From: Streptomyces sp. NRRL F-5123 | Lineage (GTDB): Bacteria > Actinomycetota > Actinomycetes > Streptomycetales > Streptomycetaceae | Direction of reading: 5' to 3' | Assembly: GCF_000721495.1 (NCBI RefSeq) | Contig: NZ_JOHY01000033.1 | Span: forward strand, 1 to 64,000 | Length of the DNA: 64,000 bases | Part shown: piece by piece, positions 34,405-43,024 of the stretch | How the letters are laid out: each line of letters starts with the position of its first letter | How positions within the stretch are numbered: position 1 is the first letter of the stretch | Notes under the pieces: generated by a model | The model's input: only the letters and a program-made list of their open reading frames with translations | Told to the model about the DNA's origin: nothing | Databases searched by the model: none | Made by a program: the position numbers and the translations under genes

Positions 34405-34974
34405 ATGCCTACCGCGCGAGACGCACTCATGGACGCTGCCTTCGCCGCGCTCGGCGAGCGGCCCTGGGAGGCGGTGCGCATGACCGAGGTGGCGGCCGCG
34501 GCCGGGGTGTCCCGGCAGACCCTCTACAACGAGTTCAGCAGCAAGGACGGCCTGGCCAGGGCGCTCGCCCGACGGGAGGTCGAGGACTTCCTCGGGGGCC
34601 TGGACGGCGCGCTGGCCGCGGCGCGCTGCGCGGGCGGGGACGCGGGGGTGTGCTTCGCGGCCGCCGCGCGCTGGACGCTGCGCAGCGCCCGCCGCAGCCC
34701 GTTGCTGCACGCGGCGCTGACCGGGCCGGGCCCTGCAGGCGTCCCGGTCCTGGGGGCCGGGCTGGTGGCCGCGGTGCACGCCCGCACGGTCGCCGTCCTG
34801 GTCGACGGCTGCCCGCGGCTGCTCCCGGAGGACGTCGGCTGGGCGTGCGAGGCGGCGCTGCGGCTCACGCTGTCGTACGTGATCGCGCCGGCCGCGGACG
34901 ACGAGGAATCGTGCCTGCGGATCGGCCAGCTGATCCGCGGCCTGCTCGACCCGCCCGCGCGGCGCACGACGTGA
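34405..34974 (+). CDS. TetR-family transcriptional regulator
   Basis: 189-residue regulator. The N-terminal helix-turn-helix is clear: ALMDAAFAALGERPWEAVRMTEVAAAAGVSRQTLYNEFSSKDGLARALARR in outline, residues about 6-55. The C-terminal ligand and dimer domain is divergent, as usual. It is divergent from hisN and convergent with sugE; the neighbouring SMR transporter gene is a plausible target, but there is no operator evidence. Confidence 0.9.
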   Translation: MPTARDALMDAAFAALGERPWEAVRMTEVAAAAGVSRQTLYNEFSSKDGLARALARREVEDFLGGLDGALAAARCAGGDAGVCFAAAARWTLRSARRSPLLHAALTGPGPAGVPVLGAGLVAAVHARTVAVLVDGCPRLLPEDVGWACEAALRLTLSYVIAPAADDEESCLRIGQLIRGLLDPPARRTT

Positions 34975-35042
34975 CGGGGTGTGGCGCGGGCGCCGGGGAC
35001 GCTCCGGGGCCCGCGCGGCCCGCCGCGGGCGTGGCGGCCGGG

Positions 35043-35366
35043 TCAGTGCGAGGAGCCGGAGATCTGCAGGCCGATGACGCCGACGATGACCAGCGAGATC
35101 GAGGCGAGCTTGAGCGAGGAGACCAGGTCGCCGAGGAAGGCCATGCCGTAGATGGCGGTGCCCGCGGCGCCGATGCCGGTCCACACCGCGTAGGCGGGGC
35201 CGACGTCCAGCTTCTTCAGCGACAGTGTCAGCAGTCCGAAGGAGCCGAGCGCGAACGCGCAGAAGGCAATGGTCGGCCACAGCCTGGTGAAGCCGTGGGA
35301 GAGCTTCAGGCAGACCGCGAAGCCGGTCTCCATGAGACCCGCGACCACCACCAGGAGCCAGGCCAT
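35043..35366 (-). CDS. sugE: SugE-type small multidrug resistance (SMR) transporter
   Basis: 107-residue protein with four membrane helices; ATG 35366 with GGAGG upstream. Conserved Glu13 in LMETGFAVCLKLSHGFTRL is the proton/substrate residue of SMR proteins; the HGFTRLWP segment places it in the SugE/Gdx group, whose characterised members export guanidinium by proton antiport. It works as a dimer in the membrane. I looked for a guanidine riboswitch upstream and did not find one. Confidence 0.88.
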   Translation of the reverse strand: MAWLLVVVAGLMETGFAVCLKLSHGFTRLWPTIAFCAFALGSFGLLTLSLKKLDVGPAYAVWTGIGAAGTAIYGMAFLGDLVSSLKLASISLVIVGVIGLQISGSSH

Positions 35367-35525
35367 CCGGGCGCCTCCGTTTCGGCTCGTTCGTCGGCTC
35401 GTGCACCGCGCGCGGCACACTTCCCGTCCGCCCGCGCACGCGTGTAGCTGCCGCTCGTCACACGGTGCGCTGCTGATCATCACACAGCGCGGCCGGAAGT
35501 GGAGCGGACGCCCAAACCGTACCGG

Positions 35526-36542
35526 TCAGTCGCCCTCGCGCCGCTCCCGGGTGGCCAGCAGGCGGCGCAGCGAGTCGAGCCGGGCCGGCTCGGCGTGGCC
35601 GGCGGCCACCCAGGCGTCCAGCGCGCAGTCCTTCTCGTCGTGCGAGCAGCCGCGCGGGCAGTCCACGGTGCCGGGCTCCAGGTCCGGGAAGGCGTGGATG
35701 ACACGCGAGGGGTCGATGTGGTGCAGCCCGAAGGAGCGCACGCCGGGGGTGTCGATCACCCATCCGGCCGCACCCTCGGGGCCGTCGCCGGGCAGCGGCA
35801 GCGCGAGCGCGGAGGTGGTGGTGTGCCGGCCGCGGCCGGTCACCGCGTTGACGTGGCCGGTCGTACGCTGCCGCTCGACCAGCGCGTTGACCAGCGTGGT
35901 CTTGCCGACGCCGCTGTGTCCGACGAAGGCGGTGACGCGCCCGGCGAGGCGCTCGCGCACCGCGTCCGCACCGCCGGTCAGCAGGGTGTCGCGGCTGGTC
36001 ACGACGTAGTCCAGGTCCAGCGCGCCGTACGTCTCCAGCAGCGGCCCGGCCGCGGCGAGGTCGGACTTGGTGAGCACCAGCAGCGGCCGCAGCCCGGCGT
36101 CGTAGGCGGCGACCAGGCAGCGGTCGATCATCCGCGGGCGCGGCTCGGGGTCGGCGAGCGCGGTGACGACGGCCAGCTGGTCGGCGTTGGCGACGACGAC
36201 CCGCTCGTACGGGTCGGTGTCGTCCGCGGTGCGCCGCAGCACCGAGCGGCGCTCCTCGACCCGGACGATCCGGGCCAGCGTGTCCTTCGCGCCCGACAGG
36301 TCGCCCACGACCGCGACCCGGTCGCCGACCACCGCGGACTTGCGGCCCAGCTCGCGCGCCTTCATCGCGGTGATCTCGCGGTCGTCGACCAGGACGGTGA
36401 GCCGGCCGCGGTCGACGGTGAGCACCATGCCCTCGGCGGCGTCCGCGTGCTGCGGGCGGATGTTCGTCCGCGGGCGGCTGCCCTTGCGGTTGGGACGGAC
36501 CCTGATGTCGTCCTCGTCCGGGTTCTTGCCGTAGCGGCGCAC
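35526..36542 (-). CDS. rsgA: ribosome small-subunit-dependent GTPase A
   Basis: 338-residue circularly permuted GTPase with GTG start. The order of motifs is G4 (TKSD, about 148) before G1 (GHSGVGKTTL, about 211) and G3 (DTPG, about 263), as in RsgA/YjeQ. A C-terminal zinc site CPRGCSHDEKDC follows, and an OB-fold precedes. RsgA assists late maturation of the 30S subunit. The start lies 3 bp after the aroA stop, so the two genes form an aroA-rsgA operon. Confidence 0.95.
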   Translation of the reverse strand: MRRYGKNPDEDDIRVRPNRKGSRPRTNIRPQHADAAEGMVLTVDRGRLTVLVDDREITAMKARELGRKSAVVGDRVAVVGDLSGAKDTLARIVRVEERRSVLRRTADDTDPYERVVVANADQLAVVTALADPEPRPRMIDRCLVAAYDAGLRPLLVLTKSDLAAAGPLLETYGALDLDYVVTSRDTLLTGGADAVRERLAGRVTAFVGHSGVGKTTLVNALVERQRTTGHVNAVTGRGRHTTTSALALPLPGDGPEGAAGWVIDTPGVRSFGLHHIDPSRVIHAFPDLEPGTVDCPRGCSHDEKDCALDAWVAAGHAEPARLDSLRRLLATRERREGD

Positions 36543-36545
36543 CGT

Positions 36546-37964
36546 TCAGCCCCGCCCCGCCGCTCGGTCGCCGGCAGGACCGGGGTCCGCCGCGCCCTCG
36601 GCCTGCGCCGATGCCGCGCCGCCGGTCGCGTCGCCCTCGGCCACGTCGCCGCCGCCGAGCATCGCCGTCCACAGCTCCGGGAAATCCGGGAGCGTCTTGC
36701 CGGTCGTCGCCACGTTCTCCACCCACACCCCGTCCACGGCCAGGCCCAGCACCGCCGCGGCGGTGGCCAGGCGGTGGTCGTCGTAGGTGCGGAATTCGCC
36801 GCCGTGCAGCGGGCGGGGGCGGATGCGCAGACCGTCGGGGGTCTCGTCGACGTCGCAGCCGAGCGCCCCCAGCTCCTTGGCGAGCGCCGCGAGCCGGTCG
36901 GTCTCGTGCAGCCGCAGATGGGCGATGCCGGTCAGCTCCGAGGCGTCCTCGGCGAGCGCCGCGACGGCCGCGATCACCGGGGTCAGCTCGCCGACCGCGC
37001 CGAGGTCGGCGGTGATGCCGCGGATCCGCCCGGTGCCGCGGAAGGTCAGCGCGCGGTCGCCCTGCTCGTACGCGCCCCCCATCCGGGTGAAGATCTCCCG
37101 CAGCGCGTCACCCGGCTGGGTGGTGCGGCGCGGCCAGCCCGGCACGGTGACCTTGCCGCCGGTCACGAGCGCGGCGGCGAGGAAGGGCGCGGCGTTGGAC
37201 AGGTCCGGCTCCACGGTGAGGTCGCGGCCGAGCAGGGCGCCCGCGGTGACCCGCCAGACGTTGGGGGCGCCGCCGTCCTCCGGGGCGTCGACCCGGGCGC
37301 CGGCCTTGCGCAGCATGTCGACCGTCATCCGGATGTGCGGCGCGGAGGGCAGCGTGCGGCCGGTGTGCCGTACCTCCAGGCCCTTGTTGAATCGCGGCCC
37401 GGACAGCAGCAGGGCGCTGACGAACTGGGACGAGGACGACGCGTCGACGTCCACGACGCCGCCGGTCAGCGACCCGGCCCCGTACACCGTCAGCGGCAGC
37501 GAGCCGCGGCCCTCGTCGTCTATCCGCGCGCCGAGGGCGCGCAGCGCGTCGATCACGCCGTGCAGCGGGCGCTCGTACGCCCGGGCGTCGCCCTCGAAGC
37601 GGACCGGGCCGTCGGCGAGCGCCGCGACCGGCGGCAGGAAGCGCATCACCGTCCCGGCGTTGCCGACGTCGACGGTGGCCGGGCCGTGCAGGCCGGCGGG
37701 GATGATCCGCCAGGCCTCGCCGCCGTCGGGGTTGACGGTCTCGTCGATCTGGACGCCCATGGCCCGCAACGCCTCCGCCATCAGGACGGTGTCCCGGCTG
37801 CGCAGCGGCCGGCGCACCCATCCGGGTTCGGCCGAATGCGCGGCGAGCACCAGGGCGCGGTTGGTCACCGACTTCGAACCCGGCACCGTGACGGTCGCGT
37901 CAACGGCGCCCGGCGCGGTGGGGGCGGCCCACCAGAGGGGAGAATGCGCGGCGCTGTTGCTCAT
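36546..37964 (-). CDS. aroA: 3-phosphoshikimate 1-carboxyvinyltransferase (EPSP synthase)
   Basis: 472-residue EPSP synthase, which joins shikimate-3-phosphate and phosphoenolpyruvate in the shikimate pathway. Motifs: PGSKSVTNRALVLAA (about 28-42), GNAGTVMRFLPP (about 102-113), SSSQFVSALLL, and the C-terminal LHETDRLAALAKEL and YDDHRLATAAAVLGLAV. A low-complexity Ala/Gly tail of about 40 residues follows the enzyme core. It is first in the operon with rsgA. Confidence 0.95.
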   Translation of the reverse strand: MSNSAAHSPLWWAAPTAPGAVDATVTVPGSKSVTNRALVLAAHSAEPGWVRRPLRSRDTVLMAEALRAMGVQIDETVNPDGGEAWRIIPAGLHGPATVDVGNAGTVMRFLPPVAALADGPVRFEGDARAYERPLHGVIDALRALGARIDDEGRGSLPLTVYGAGSLTGGVVDVDASSSSQFVSALLLSGPRFNKGLEVRHTGRTLPSAPHIRMTVDMLRKAGARVDAPEDGGAPNVWRVTAGALLGRDLTVEPDLSNAAPFLAAALVTGGKVTVPGWPRRTTQPGDALREIFTRMGGAYEQGDRALTFRGTGRIRGITADLGAVGELTPVIAAVAALAEDASELTGIAHLRLHETDRLAALAKELGALGCDVDETPDGLRIRPRPLHGGEFRTYDDHRLATAAAVLGLAVDGVWVENVATTGKTLPDFPELWTAMLGGGDVAEGDATGGAASAQAEGAADPGPAGDRAAGRG

Positions 37965-38137
37965 GAGCCCCAGCGTAGTGGCTCGGGTACGGGGAGATAA
38001 GTTGGCGAATGCGTCGAAACCTCCCGGAAACCTGAGGTCATACGGCTGCCATCAGGACCGGAAGGTCTGATTCCGCGATCGCGTACGGTCATCGCCGGTC
38101 ATTTGCCGGCCGGCCGAGGCGTTCCGCGGCGCCGGTC

Positions 38138-38221
38138 GGGGTGGCCGGTCCGTGGCGGGTGCCGGTGCGGGGCCGGTCCGTGGCGGGTGCCGGTGCGGGG
38201 TGCCGGTGCGGGGTGCCGGTC
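38138..38221. repeat. short tandem repeats after the M50 peptidase gene
   Basis: Between the M50 stop codon and aroA lie head-to-tail copies of GGTGCCGGTGCGGG and GGCCGGTCCGTGGCGG motifs, including three GGTGCCGGTGCGGGG-like copies directly before 38221. They are GC-rich and may slip; no coding or operator role is evident. Confidence 0.7.
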
Positions 38222-38933
38222 AGCGCATGAGCAGCCAGCGCCCGCCGCCCACCAGCGCGCACACCGCCACGACGTAGAAGAAGAACAGCCACAGCGCCGC
38301 GGGCGTCCGGGTCAGCCGCGCCAGCTGGTCGGCGTCCGACGAGCCGCTGCGGTCCCGGCGGCGGCCGGCCTGCAGCTCCGCGACCGGCCGGGCGCCGCCC
38401 GCGAGCAGGAACCAGACCACCAGGTACGCGAAGGCCGCCTGCACCTCGGCCTTCGTCAGCCACGACACCAGCAGGAAGAGCGCGCCGGTCAGCACCACCG
38501 TGAGGGCGCCGTACGCGTTGCGGATCATGACCAGCATCACCAGGAGCAGCGCCGTCGCGCCCCACAGCAGCGCGGTTATGTGGCCGGCGGACAGCAGGGC
38601 CGCACCTGCCAGGCCCAGCAACGGCGGCGCGGTGTATCCGGCGGCGGCCGTCAGCACCATGCCCGGGCCGTGCGGCTTGCCGCGCGAGACCGTCAACCCG
38701 GAGGTGTCCGAATGCAGCCGTATGCCGTCGAGCCGCCGTCCCATGAGCAGGGCCATCAGGCCGTGCCCGCCCTCGTGGGCGATCGTCACCGCGTTGCGTA
38801 CGACCCGCCACACCCCGCCGGACAGCACCGCGGCCAGCGCCACCAGTGCCGTCGCCCCGATGAGCCAGCGCGGCGGGTCGGTCTGGGTCCCGGTGAGCCG
38901 GTCCCACATCTCGCTGAAGTCCGCGACGTTCAT
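38220..38933 (-). CDS. M50-family membrane metallopeptidase
   Basis: 237-residue membrane protein from ATG 38933. A zinc motif HEGGH (His53-His57) lies at the start of an early membrane helix, followed by about five more hydrophobic helices. The family (M50B-like, short) resembles site-2-type intramembrane proteases, but I do not see the usual second motif with Asp. The substrate is unknown. It is near sigR, yet RsrA is a soluble anti-sigma factor, so no functional link should be assumed. Confidence 0.8.
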   Translation of the reverse strand: MNVADFSEMWDRLTGTQTDPPRWLIGATALVALAAVLSGGVWRVVRNAVTIAHEGGHGLMALLMGRRLDGIRLHSDTSGLTVSRGKPHGPGMVLTAAAGYTAPPLLGLAGAALLSAGHITALLWGATALLLVMLVMIRNAYGALTVVLTGALFLLVSWLTKAEVQAAFAYLVVWFLLAGGARPVAELQAGRRRDRSGSSDADQLARLTRTPAALWLFFFYVVAVCALVGGGRWLLMR

Positions 38934-39035
38934 TCGGTGCCCGTTTCCCCACAAGCCGGTGGTTCGTCCAGATTTTTCGTACGTCCGTGCGAGTCGGCTC
39001 CCGTCGCCGCCCGCGGTCGTGGCAGTGTGTCACTC

Positions 39036-39851
39036 ATGTGCGGTCGATATGCGGCGAGCCGGAAACCCGAAGATCTCACGGGCATCTTCGACGTCCAGAA
39101 GTGGGAGCCGACGGAGACTCTCGCCCCGGACTACAACGTGGCGCCCACCAAGGACGTCCCTGTCGTACTGGACCGCCCGGTGAAGGATTCCGGTTCCCCG
39201 GATCCGGTACGGCAGCTGCGCGTGCTGCGCTGGGGCCTGGTGCCGTCCTGGGCGAAGAGCCCGGACGTCGGGGTGAAGATGATCAACGCGCGGGCCGAGA
39301 CCGCCGCCGAGAAGCCCTCCTACCGGCGCGCCCTGGCCGCCCGGCGCTGCCTGATACCCGCCGACGGCTACTACGAGTGGGTCACCGGCGAGGGCGAGCG
39401 GCAGCTTGAAGAGCAGGGCAAGGGCAAGCGCGCCCGCAAGCAGCCGTATTTCGTCACACCCGCCGACGGCTCGGTCTTCGCCATGGCCGGGCTCTACGAG
39501 TTCTGGCGCGACCGCACCCTGCCCGACGACCACCCGCGCGCCTGGTGGACGACCTGCACCGTCATGACGACCGCGGCCGAGACCACCGACCTCGCCGGAT
39601 ACGACGGACACGGCCCGCGCGCCCTCGCCGACATCCACCCCCGGATGCCGCTCATGATCACCCCCGACCGCTGGGACGCCTGGCTCGACCCGCGCACCAC
39701 CGACCCGGACACCCTCCAGGCCCTGCTCTCCCCGCCGCCGCCCGGCCTGCTGCGCGCCTACCCGGTCGGCACCGCGGTCAGCAACGTCGCGAACAACGGG
39801 CCCGAGCTGCTGCACGAGCTGCCCGCGCCCGAGGAGGAGACGCTCTTCTGA
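39036..39851 (+). CDS. SRAP-domain protein (YedK/HMCES), abasic-site DNA-protein crosslinker
   Basis: 271-residue protein starting MCGRY, so Cys2 becomes the N-terminal residue after Met removal. YedK/HMCES proteins use this Cys to form a stable thiazolidine link to abasic sites in single-stranded DNA, shielding them. Other conserved elements: YNVAPT (Asn34), WGLVPSWA, NARAET, CLIPADGYYEW with the catalytic Glu, and IHPRMP with the His. A Lys/Arg-rich insertion (GKGKRARK) sits in the middle. The stop overlaps the start of the next gene (TGATG). Confidence 0.93.
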   Translation: MCGRYAASRKPEDLTGIFDVQKWEPTETLAPDYNVAPTKDVPVVLDRPVKDSGSPDPVRQLRVLRWGLVPSWAKSPDVGVKMINARAETAAEKPSYRRALAARRCLIPADGYYEWVTGEGERQLEEQGKGKRARKQPYFVTPADGSVFAMAGLYEFWRDRTLPDDHPRAWWTTCTVMTTAAETTDLAGYDGHGPRALADIHPRMPLMITPDRWDAWLDPRTTDPDTLQALLSPPPPGLLRAYPVGTAVSNVANNGPELLHELPAPEEETLF

Positions 39852-40573
39852 TGCCCCCCGCGCCATCCGGGCCCGCCGGCCCCGCCCCCGGCCGCGTCCA
39901 GGACGTCGACACCCCGGCCGGCCCCGCCCGCATCAGCTGGTACGGCGCCGCCCGGCCGCACAGCGTGCTCGCCCTCGGCCACGGGGCGGGCGGCGGCATC
40001 GAGGCCGCCGACCTGGTCGCGCTGGCCGCGGCGCTGCCCGCCGCGGGCGTCGAGGTCGCCCTCGTCGAGCAGCCCTGGCGGGTCGCCGGCCGCAAACTCG
40101 CCCCCGCGCCCGCCGCCCTGGACACCGCCTGGACCGCCCTGTGGCCCGCGCTCGCCGCCCCCGGCCTGCCCGTCGTCGCCGGCGGCCGCAGCGCGGGCGC
40201 CCGGGTGGCCTGCCGTACGGCCGAGGCGCTCGGCGCCGCCGCCGTCCTCGCCCTGGCCTTCCCGCTGCACCCGCCGGGTCGCCCCGCCTCCTCCCGCGCC
40301 GCCGAGCTGACCTGGGCCGCCGCCGTCCTGCCGCTGCTTGCCGTCCAGGGCGGCAAGGACCCCTTCGGCACGCCGGGCGAATTCCCACCGGGCCACCGCC
40401 CCGTGGAGGTGCCCGAGGCCAACCACTCCTTCGCCGTCGCCAAGCGCGCCGCCCTCACCCAGGAGGCCGCACTCGCCGTGCTGACCGGCGCCGTCGCCGA
40501 CTGGCTCGCCTCCCTCGGCCACGCCACCGGCCCCACCGGTGGCCGCACCGGCACCCGCCGCGGCCGCGGCTGA
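39851..40573 (+). CDS. alpha/beta hydrolase of the KANL3/Tex30 type
   Basis: 240-residue hydrolase, translationally coupled to the SRAP gene (TGATG). The core has an oxyanion segment LALGHGAGGG, nucleophile GRSAGAR with Ser114, acid region LAVQGGKDPFG, and His in VPEANHSF, giving a complete catalytic triad. The substrate is unknown; the family is often annotated as dienelactone-hydrolase-like. The C-terminal 18 residues are Gly/Arg/Thr-rich. Confidence 0.85.
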   Translation: MPPAPSGPAGPAPGRVQDVDTPAGPARISWYGAARPHSVLALGHGAGGGIEAADLVALAAALPAAGVEVALVEQPWRVAGRKLAPAPAALDTAWTALWPALAAPGLPVVAGGRSAGARVACRTAEALGAAAVLALAFPLHPPGRPASSRAAELTWAAAVLPLLAVQGGKDPFGTPGEFPPGHRPVEVPEANHSFAVAKRAALTQEAALAVLTGAVADWLASLGHATGPTGGRTGTRRGRG

Positions 40574-40619
40574 GCCGTACGGCCGTGAGCCGGCCGCCGG
40601 CATCGTCCCGCCGGCGGCC

Positions 40620-40646
40620 GGGAATGGGCGCAGCGGAACCGGTGTT
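40620..40646 (+). promoter_or_regulatory. SigR-dependent autoregulatory promoter of sigR
   Basis: GGGAAT (40620-40625), exactly 18 bases, GTT (40644-40646): a perfect SigR consensus. It corresponds to the inducible promoter known upstream of sigR in S. coelicolor, which makes the longer, unstable SigR isoform. Expected start near 40654, about 60 nt before ATG 40714. Confidence 0.88.
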
Positions 40647-40713
40647 GTGGCAAGCGTCAGAACGAACAACAGCACCGCAGCAGCTTTGGTGAAGTGGCGA
40701 GAGAGGCACCCGC

Positions 40714-41580
40714 ATGGTTTCAGCCGCATGCCGGCCCCGGGCCGAGGCCGCCGCCCAGCCGGCGCCGTCCGCCCCCTACGTGAACTGGGCCGGCTGGACC
40801 ACCGGAGGCGAGAGCAAGGACGTTGCCCAGGGCGGATCGGGCGTGACCCTCGCCAGTGCAATATCCTCCGAGACGAGCGTGTCCGCTTTGGGGCTCGCTG
40901 GCGTTTCTGAGGAGGTGGGTCCGGTCACCGGCACCGACGACAGCACGGCGGAAACCGCGGGTGCGTCCGGTCAGGAAGCAGCGGAAAGCAGCACGGAGCG
41001 CGCCCAGCGTTTCGAGCGGGACGCCCTCGGGTTCCTGGACCAGATGTACTCGGCCGCGCTGCGGATGACCCGCAATCCGGCTGACGCGGAGGACCTGGTG
41101 CAGGAGACGTACGCGAAGGCGTACGCGTCCTTCCACCAGTTCCGCGAGGGAACGAACCTCAAGGCATGGCTCTACCGCATCCTCACCAACAGCTTCATCA
41201 ACTCCTACCGCAAGAAGCAGCGCGAGCCGCTGCGCAGCGGCTCGGAGGACATCGAGGACTGGCAGCTGGCGCGCGCCGAGTCGCACATGTCGACCGGCCT
41301 GCGCTCGGCGGAGTCGCAGGCGCTCGACCACCTGCCCGACTCCGACGTCAAGGCGGCCCTCCAGGCGATCCCGGAGGAATTCCGCATCGCGGTCTACCTC
41401 GCGGATGTCGAGGGCTTTGCGTACAAGGAGATCGCCGACATCATGGGAACGCCCATCGGCACGGTGATGTCCAGGCTGCACCGCGGCCGCCGTCAGCTGC
41501 GCGAGCTGCTGGAGGACTACGCACGTGACCGCGGACTGGTCCCGGCGGGCGCGGGAAGCGAGAAGGGCGCGGATTCATGA
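40714..41580 (+). CDS. sigR: ECF sigma factor SigR, with long isoform start
   Basis: Sigma factor for thiol-oxidative stress. Region 2 ([20 protein letters not shown] ... [21 protein letters not shown]) and region 4 ([40 protein letters not shown]) are complete. Two starts are likely: ATG 40714 (GAGAGG upstream) gives the 288-residue long form with a 67-residue extension; GTG 40915 (VGPVTGTD) gives the 221-residue constitutive form, matching S. coelicolor SigR. There the long form is made from the SigR-dependent promoter and degraded quickly. SigR activates thioredoxin, mycothiol and proteostasis genes. Its stop overlaps the rsrA start. Confidence 0.95.
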   Translation: MVSAACRPRAEAAAQPAPSAPYVNWAGWTTGGESKDVAQGGSGVTLASAISSETSVSALGLAGVSEEVGPVTGTDDSTAETAGASGQEAAESSTERAQRFERDALGFLDQMYSAALRMTRNPADAEDLVQETYAKAYASFHQFREGTNLKAWLYRILTNSFINSYRKKQREPLRSGSEDIEDWQLARAESHMSTGLRSAESQALDHLPDSDVKAALQAIPEEFRIAVYLADVEGFAYKEIADIMGTPIGTVMSRLHRGRRQLRELLEDYARDRGLVPAGAGSEKGADS

Positions 41581-41858
41581 GTTGCGGCAACGCGCATGAG
41601 ACGGACTGCTCGGAGGTGTTGGGTCACCTCTACGAATACCTCGACAACGAGATGTCCGAGGACGCGTGCACGAAGTTTCGGCAGCACTTCGAGGAGTGCC
41701 ATCCGTGCCTGGAGAAGTACGGCCTTGAGCAGGCCGTGAAGAAGCTCGTCAAACGCTGCTGCGGGTCCGACGACGTCCCTACCGACCTCCGGTCGAAGGT
41801 GATGATGCGGATCGAGTCCATCCGCTCCGGCGAATCCACCCCGGAGCCCACCCCGTAG
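41577..41858 (+). CDS. rsrA: zinc-containing redox anti-sigma factor RsrA
   Basis: 93-residue ZAS-family anti-sigma factor. The zinc ligands Cys11, His37, Cys41 and Cys44 (HFEECHPC) and the other cysteines (3, 31, 61, 62) fall at the same positions as in S. coelicolor RsrA. Reduced, zinc-bound RsrA holds SigR; disulfide formation ejects zinc and frees SigR. Coupled to sigR by an ATGA overlap, which keeps the two proteins in balance. Confidence 0.95.
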   Translation: MSCGNAHETDCSEVLGHLYEYLDNEMSEDACTKFRQHFEECHPCLEKYGLEQAVKKLVKRCCGSDDVPTDLRSKVMMRIESIRSGESTPEPTP

Positions 41859-41882
41859 GGCCCTCCCCCCTGCGGGGGGGCC
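41859..41882 (+). terminator. terminator after rsrA
   Basis: GGCCCTCCCCCC and GGGGGGGCC face each other around TGC, directly after the rsrA stop. The stem is short but very GC-rich. Confidence 0.6.
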
Positions 41883-41971
41883 GGCTCGGCCCTGCCGGGC
41901 GGGCGATCTGCTGCGCAGGGCGGTGAGCGTTTTCGGGTGCGGTTGCGCCGTGGGGCGGATCGGGTACGGCT

Positions 41972-42067
41972 GGGCCGCGGGGCGAGCGTTTTCGGGGGCG
42001 GTTGCGCCGCGGGGCGAGCGTTTTCGGGGGCGGTTGCGCCGCGGGGCGAGCGTTTTCGGGGGCGCGG
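41972..42067. repeat. three 32-bp tandem units, forward array
   Basis: Units at 41972-42003, 42004-42035 and 42036-42067, each essentially GCGCCGCGGGGCGAGCGTTT then TCGGGGGCGGTT. The second is exact; the first and last differ at a few bases. A diverged fourth unit precedes at about 41922-41950. The array leads straight into the GGGGCGCGGGGAACTGCGCG core. Confidence 0.85.
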
Positions 42068-42188
42068 GGAACTGCGCGAGCAACCCACCACCGCCGGTGG
42101 TCCGGAAGCAACAGCAACTGCCCCTTCGCGCCGGTGACCACCCGCGCCCGGGTGGGGGCTGAGTCCCGCGGCGCAGGCGCACCCTGAA

Positions 42189-42266
42189 CGCCCGCCCGGC
42201 GCGGCAGCGCGAAACGCCCGCCCGGCGCGGCAGCGCGAAACGCCCGCCCGGCGCGGCAGCGCGAAA
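42189..42266. repeat. three 26-bp tandem units, inverted array
   Basis: Three identical units CGCCCGCCCGGCGCGGCAGC then GCGAAA, at 42189-42214, 42215-42240 and 42241-42266, followed by a CGCTCGCGGCGCC fragment. Read on the other strand they resemble the 32-bp units of the forward array (TTTCG...GCGCCG...GGGCG), so the two arrays are in inverted orientation around a core. Confidence 0.85.
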
Positions 42267-42394
42267 CGCTCGCGGCGCCGGCGCGGATCTTCCCTCGTTC
42301 GGGGGACAGAGGGGCGTTGCCCCGCGGGGGCAGGGGCAACACCCCTAGCGTGGGAGGGGTCAGGCAAGCGCACCCGGTGGAGGAGGGGGGCGAC

Positions 42395-43024
42395 ATGGCC
42401 GAGCGGCGAGCAGAAAGCTTTCTGCCTCGTGCCGCGGCCCTGGTCGCCGCGATGCAGCTGAAGGACCCCTACACCCGCGGGCACGGCGACCGCGTCGGCC
42501 AGGCCAGTGCGCTGATCGCCGCGGAACTGCGCCTCGCGGAAGACCTCGTCGCCGACCTGCGGCTCGCCGGCACCCTGCACGACATCGGCAAACTCGCCGT
42601 CCCCGGCCGCCTGTTGCGCAAACCCGGCCCTCTCACGGCCACCGAGCAGGACACCGTACGGCGCCACCCCCGGCACGGCTACGCGCTGGTGTGCGGCAAC
42701 CAGGTGCCCGCCGTCGCGCGGGTCGCGGTCCTGCACCACCACGAGCGCTTCGACGGCGGCGGCTACCCGCACGGCCTCGCGGGGCGCCGCATCCCCTGGC
42801 CGGCCCGCATCGTGTCGGTGGCCGACGCGCTCGACGCCATGACCTCCACCCGCAGCTACCGCCCGGCCCGCCCGGTGAGCGCTGCGCTCGCGGAGCTGGG
42901 CCGGTGCGCGGGCAGCCAGTTCGACCCCGCGGTGGTCGCCGCGCTCTCCCGGGTGCTGGCGCGTCATCCCTGGCCACCGCCCGTGACCCGCACGGTGTAC
43001 GGGCGGCCCGCGTACCGCTCGTAG
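42395..43024 (+). CDS. HD-GYP domain phosphodiesterase
   Basis: 209-residue protein that is almost entirely an HD-GYP domain; ATG 42395 follows GGAGGAGGGGGG. Metal motifs: KDPYTRGHGDRV, LHDIGKLAVP (HD pair about 64-65), HPRHGY, and HHHERFDGGGYPHGLAGRRI (GYP, about 112-131), then VADALDAMTSTRSYRP. HD-GYP proteins hydrolyse cyclic di-GMP; Streptomyces has few of them. There is no receiver, GAF or PAS input domain and no membrane segment, so it may be controlled by expression or by a partner. Confidence 0.9.
   Translation: MAERRAESFLPRAAALVAAMQLKDPYTRGHGDRVGQASALIAAELRLAEDLVADLRLAGTLHDIGKLAVPGRLLRKPGPLTATEQDTVRRHPRHGYALVCGNQVPAVARVAVLHHHERFDGGGYPHGLAGRRIPWPARIVSVADALDAMTSTRSYRPARPVSAALAELGRCAGSQFDPAVVAALSRVLARHPWPPPVTRTVYGRPAYRS

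Larger units (their letters stand above)
41859..42394. other. 536-bp intergenic region made of repeats
   Basis: No gene. After the rsrA terminator comes a forward array (41972-42067), a core with GGGGCGCGGGGAACTGCGCG at 42059-42078 and CCACCACCGCCGGTGG, then a second array in the opposite sense (42189-42266). The last ~100 bp should hold the promoter of the HD-GYP gene. Confidence 0.7.

Noticed and set aside
35367..35525. guanidine riboswitch upstream of sugE
   Set aside because: None of the ykkC, mini-ykkC or ykkC-III core sequences could be matched.
38220..38933. M50 peptidase as a regulator of RsrA
   Set aside because: RsrA is a soluble zinc anti-sigma factor released by disulfide formation, so no intramembrane cleavage is expected.
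41972..42266. CRISPR array
   Set aside because: Units are directly adjacent without unique spacers, and no cas gene is present.
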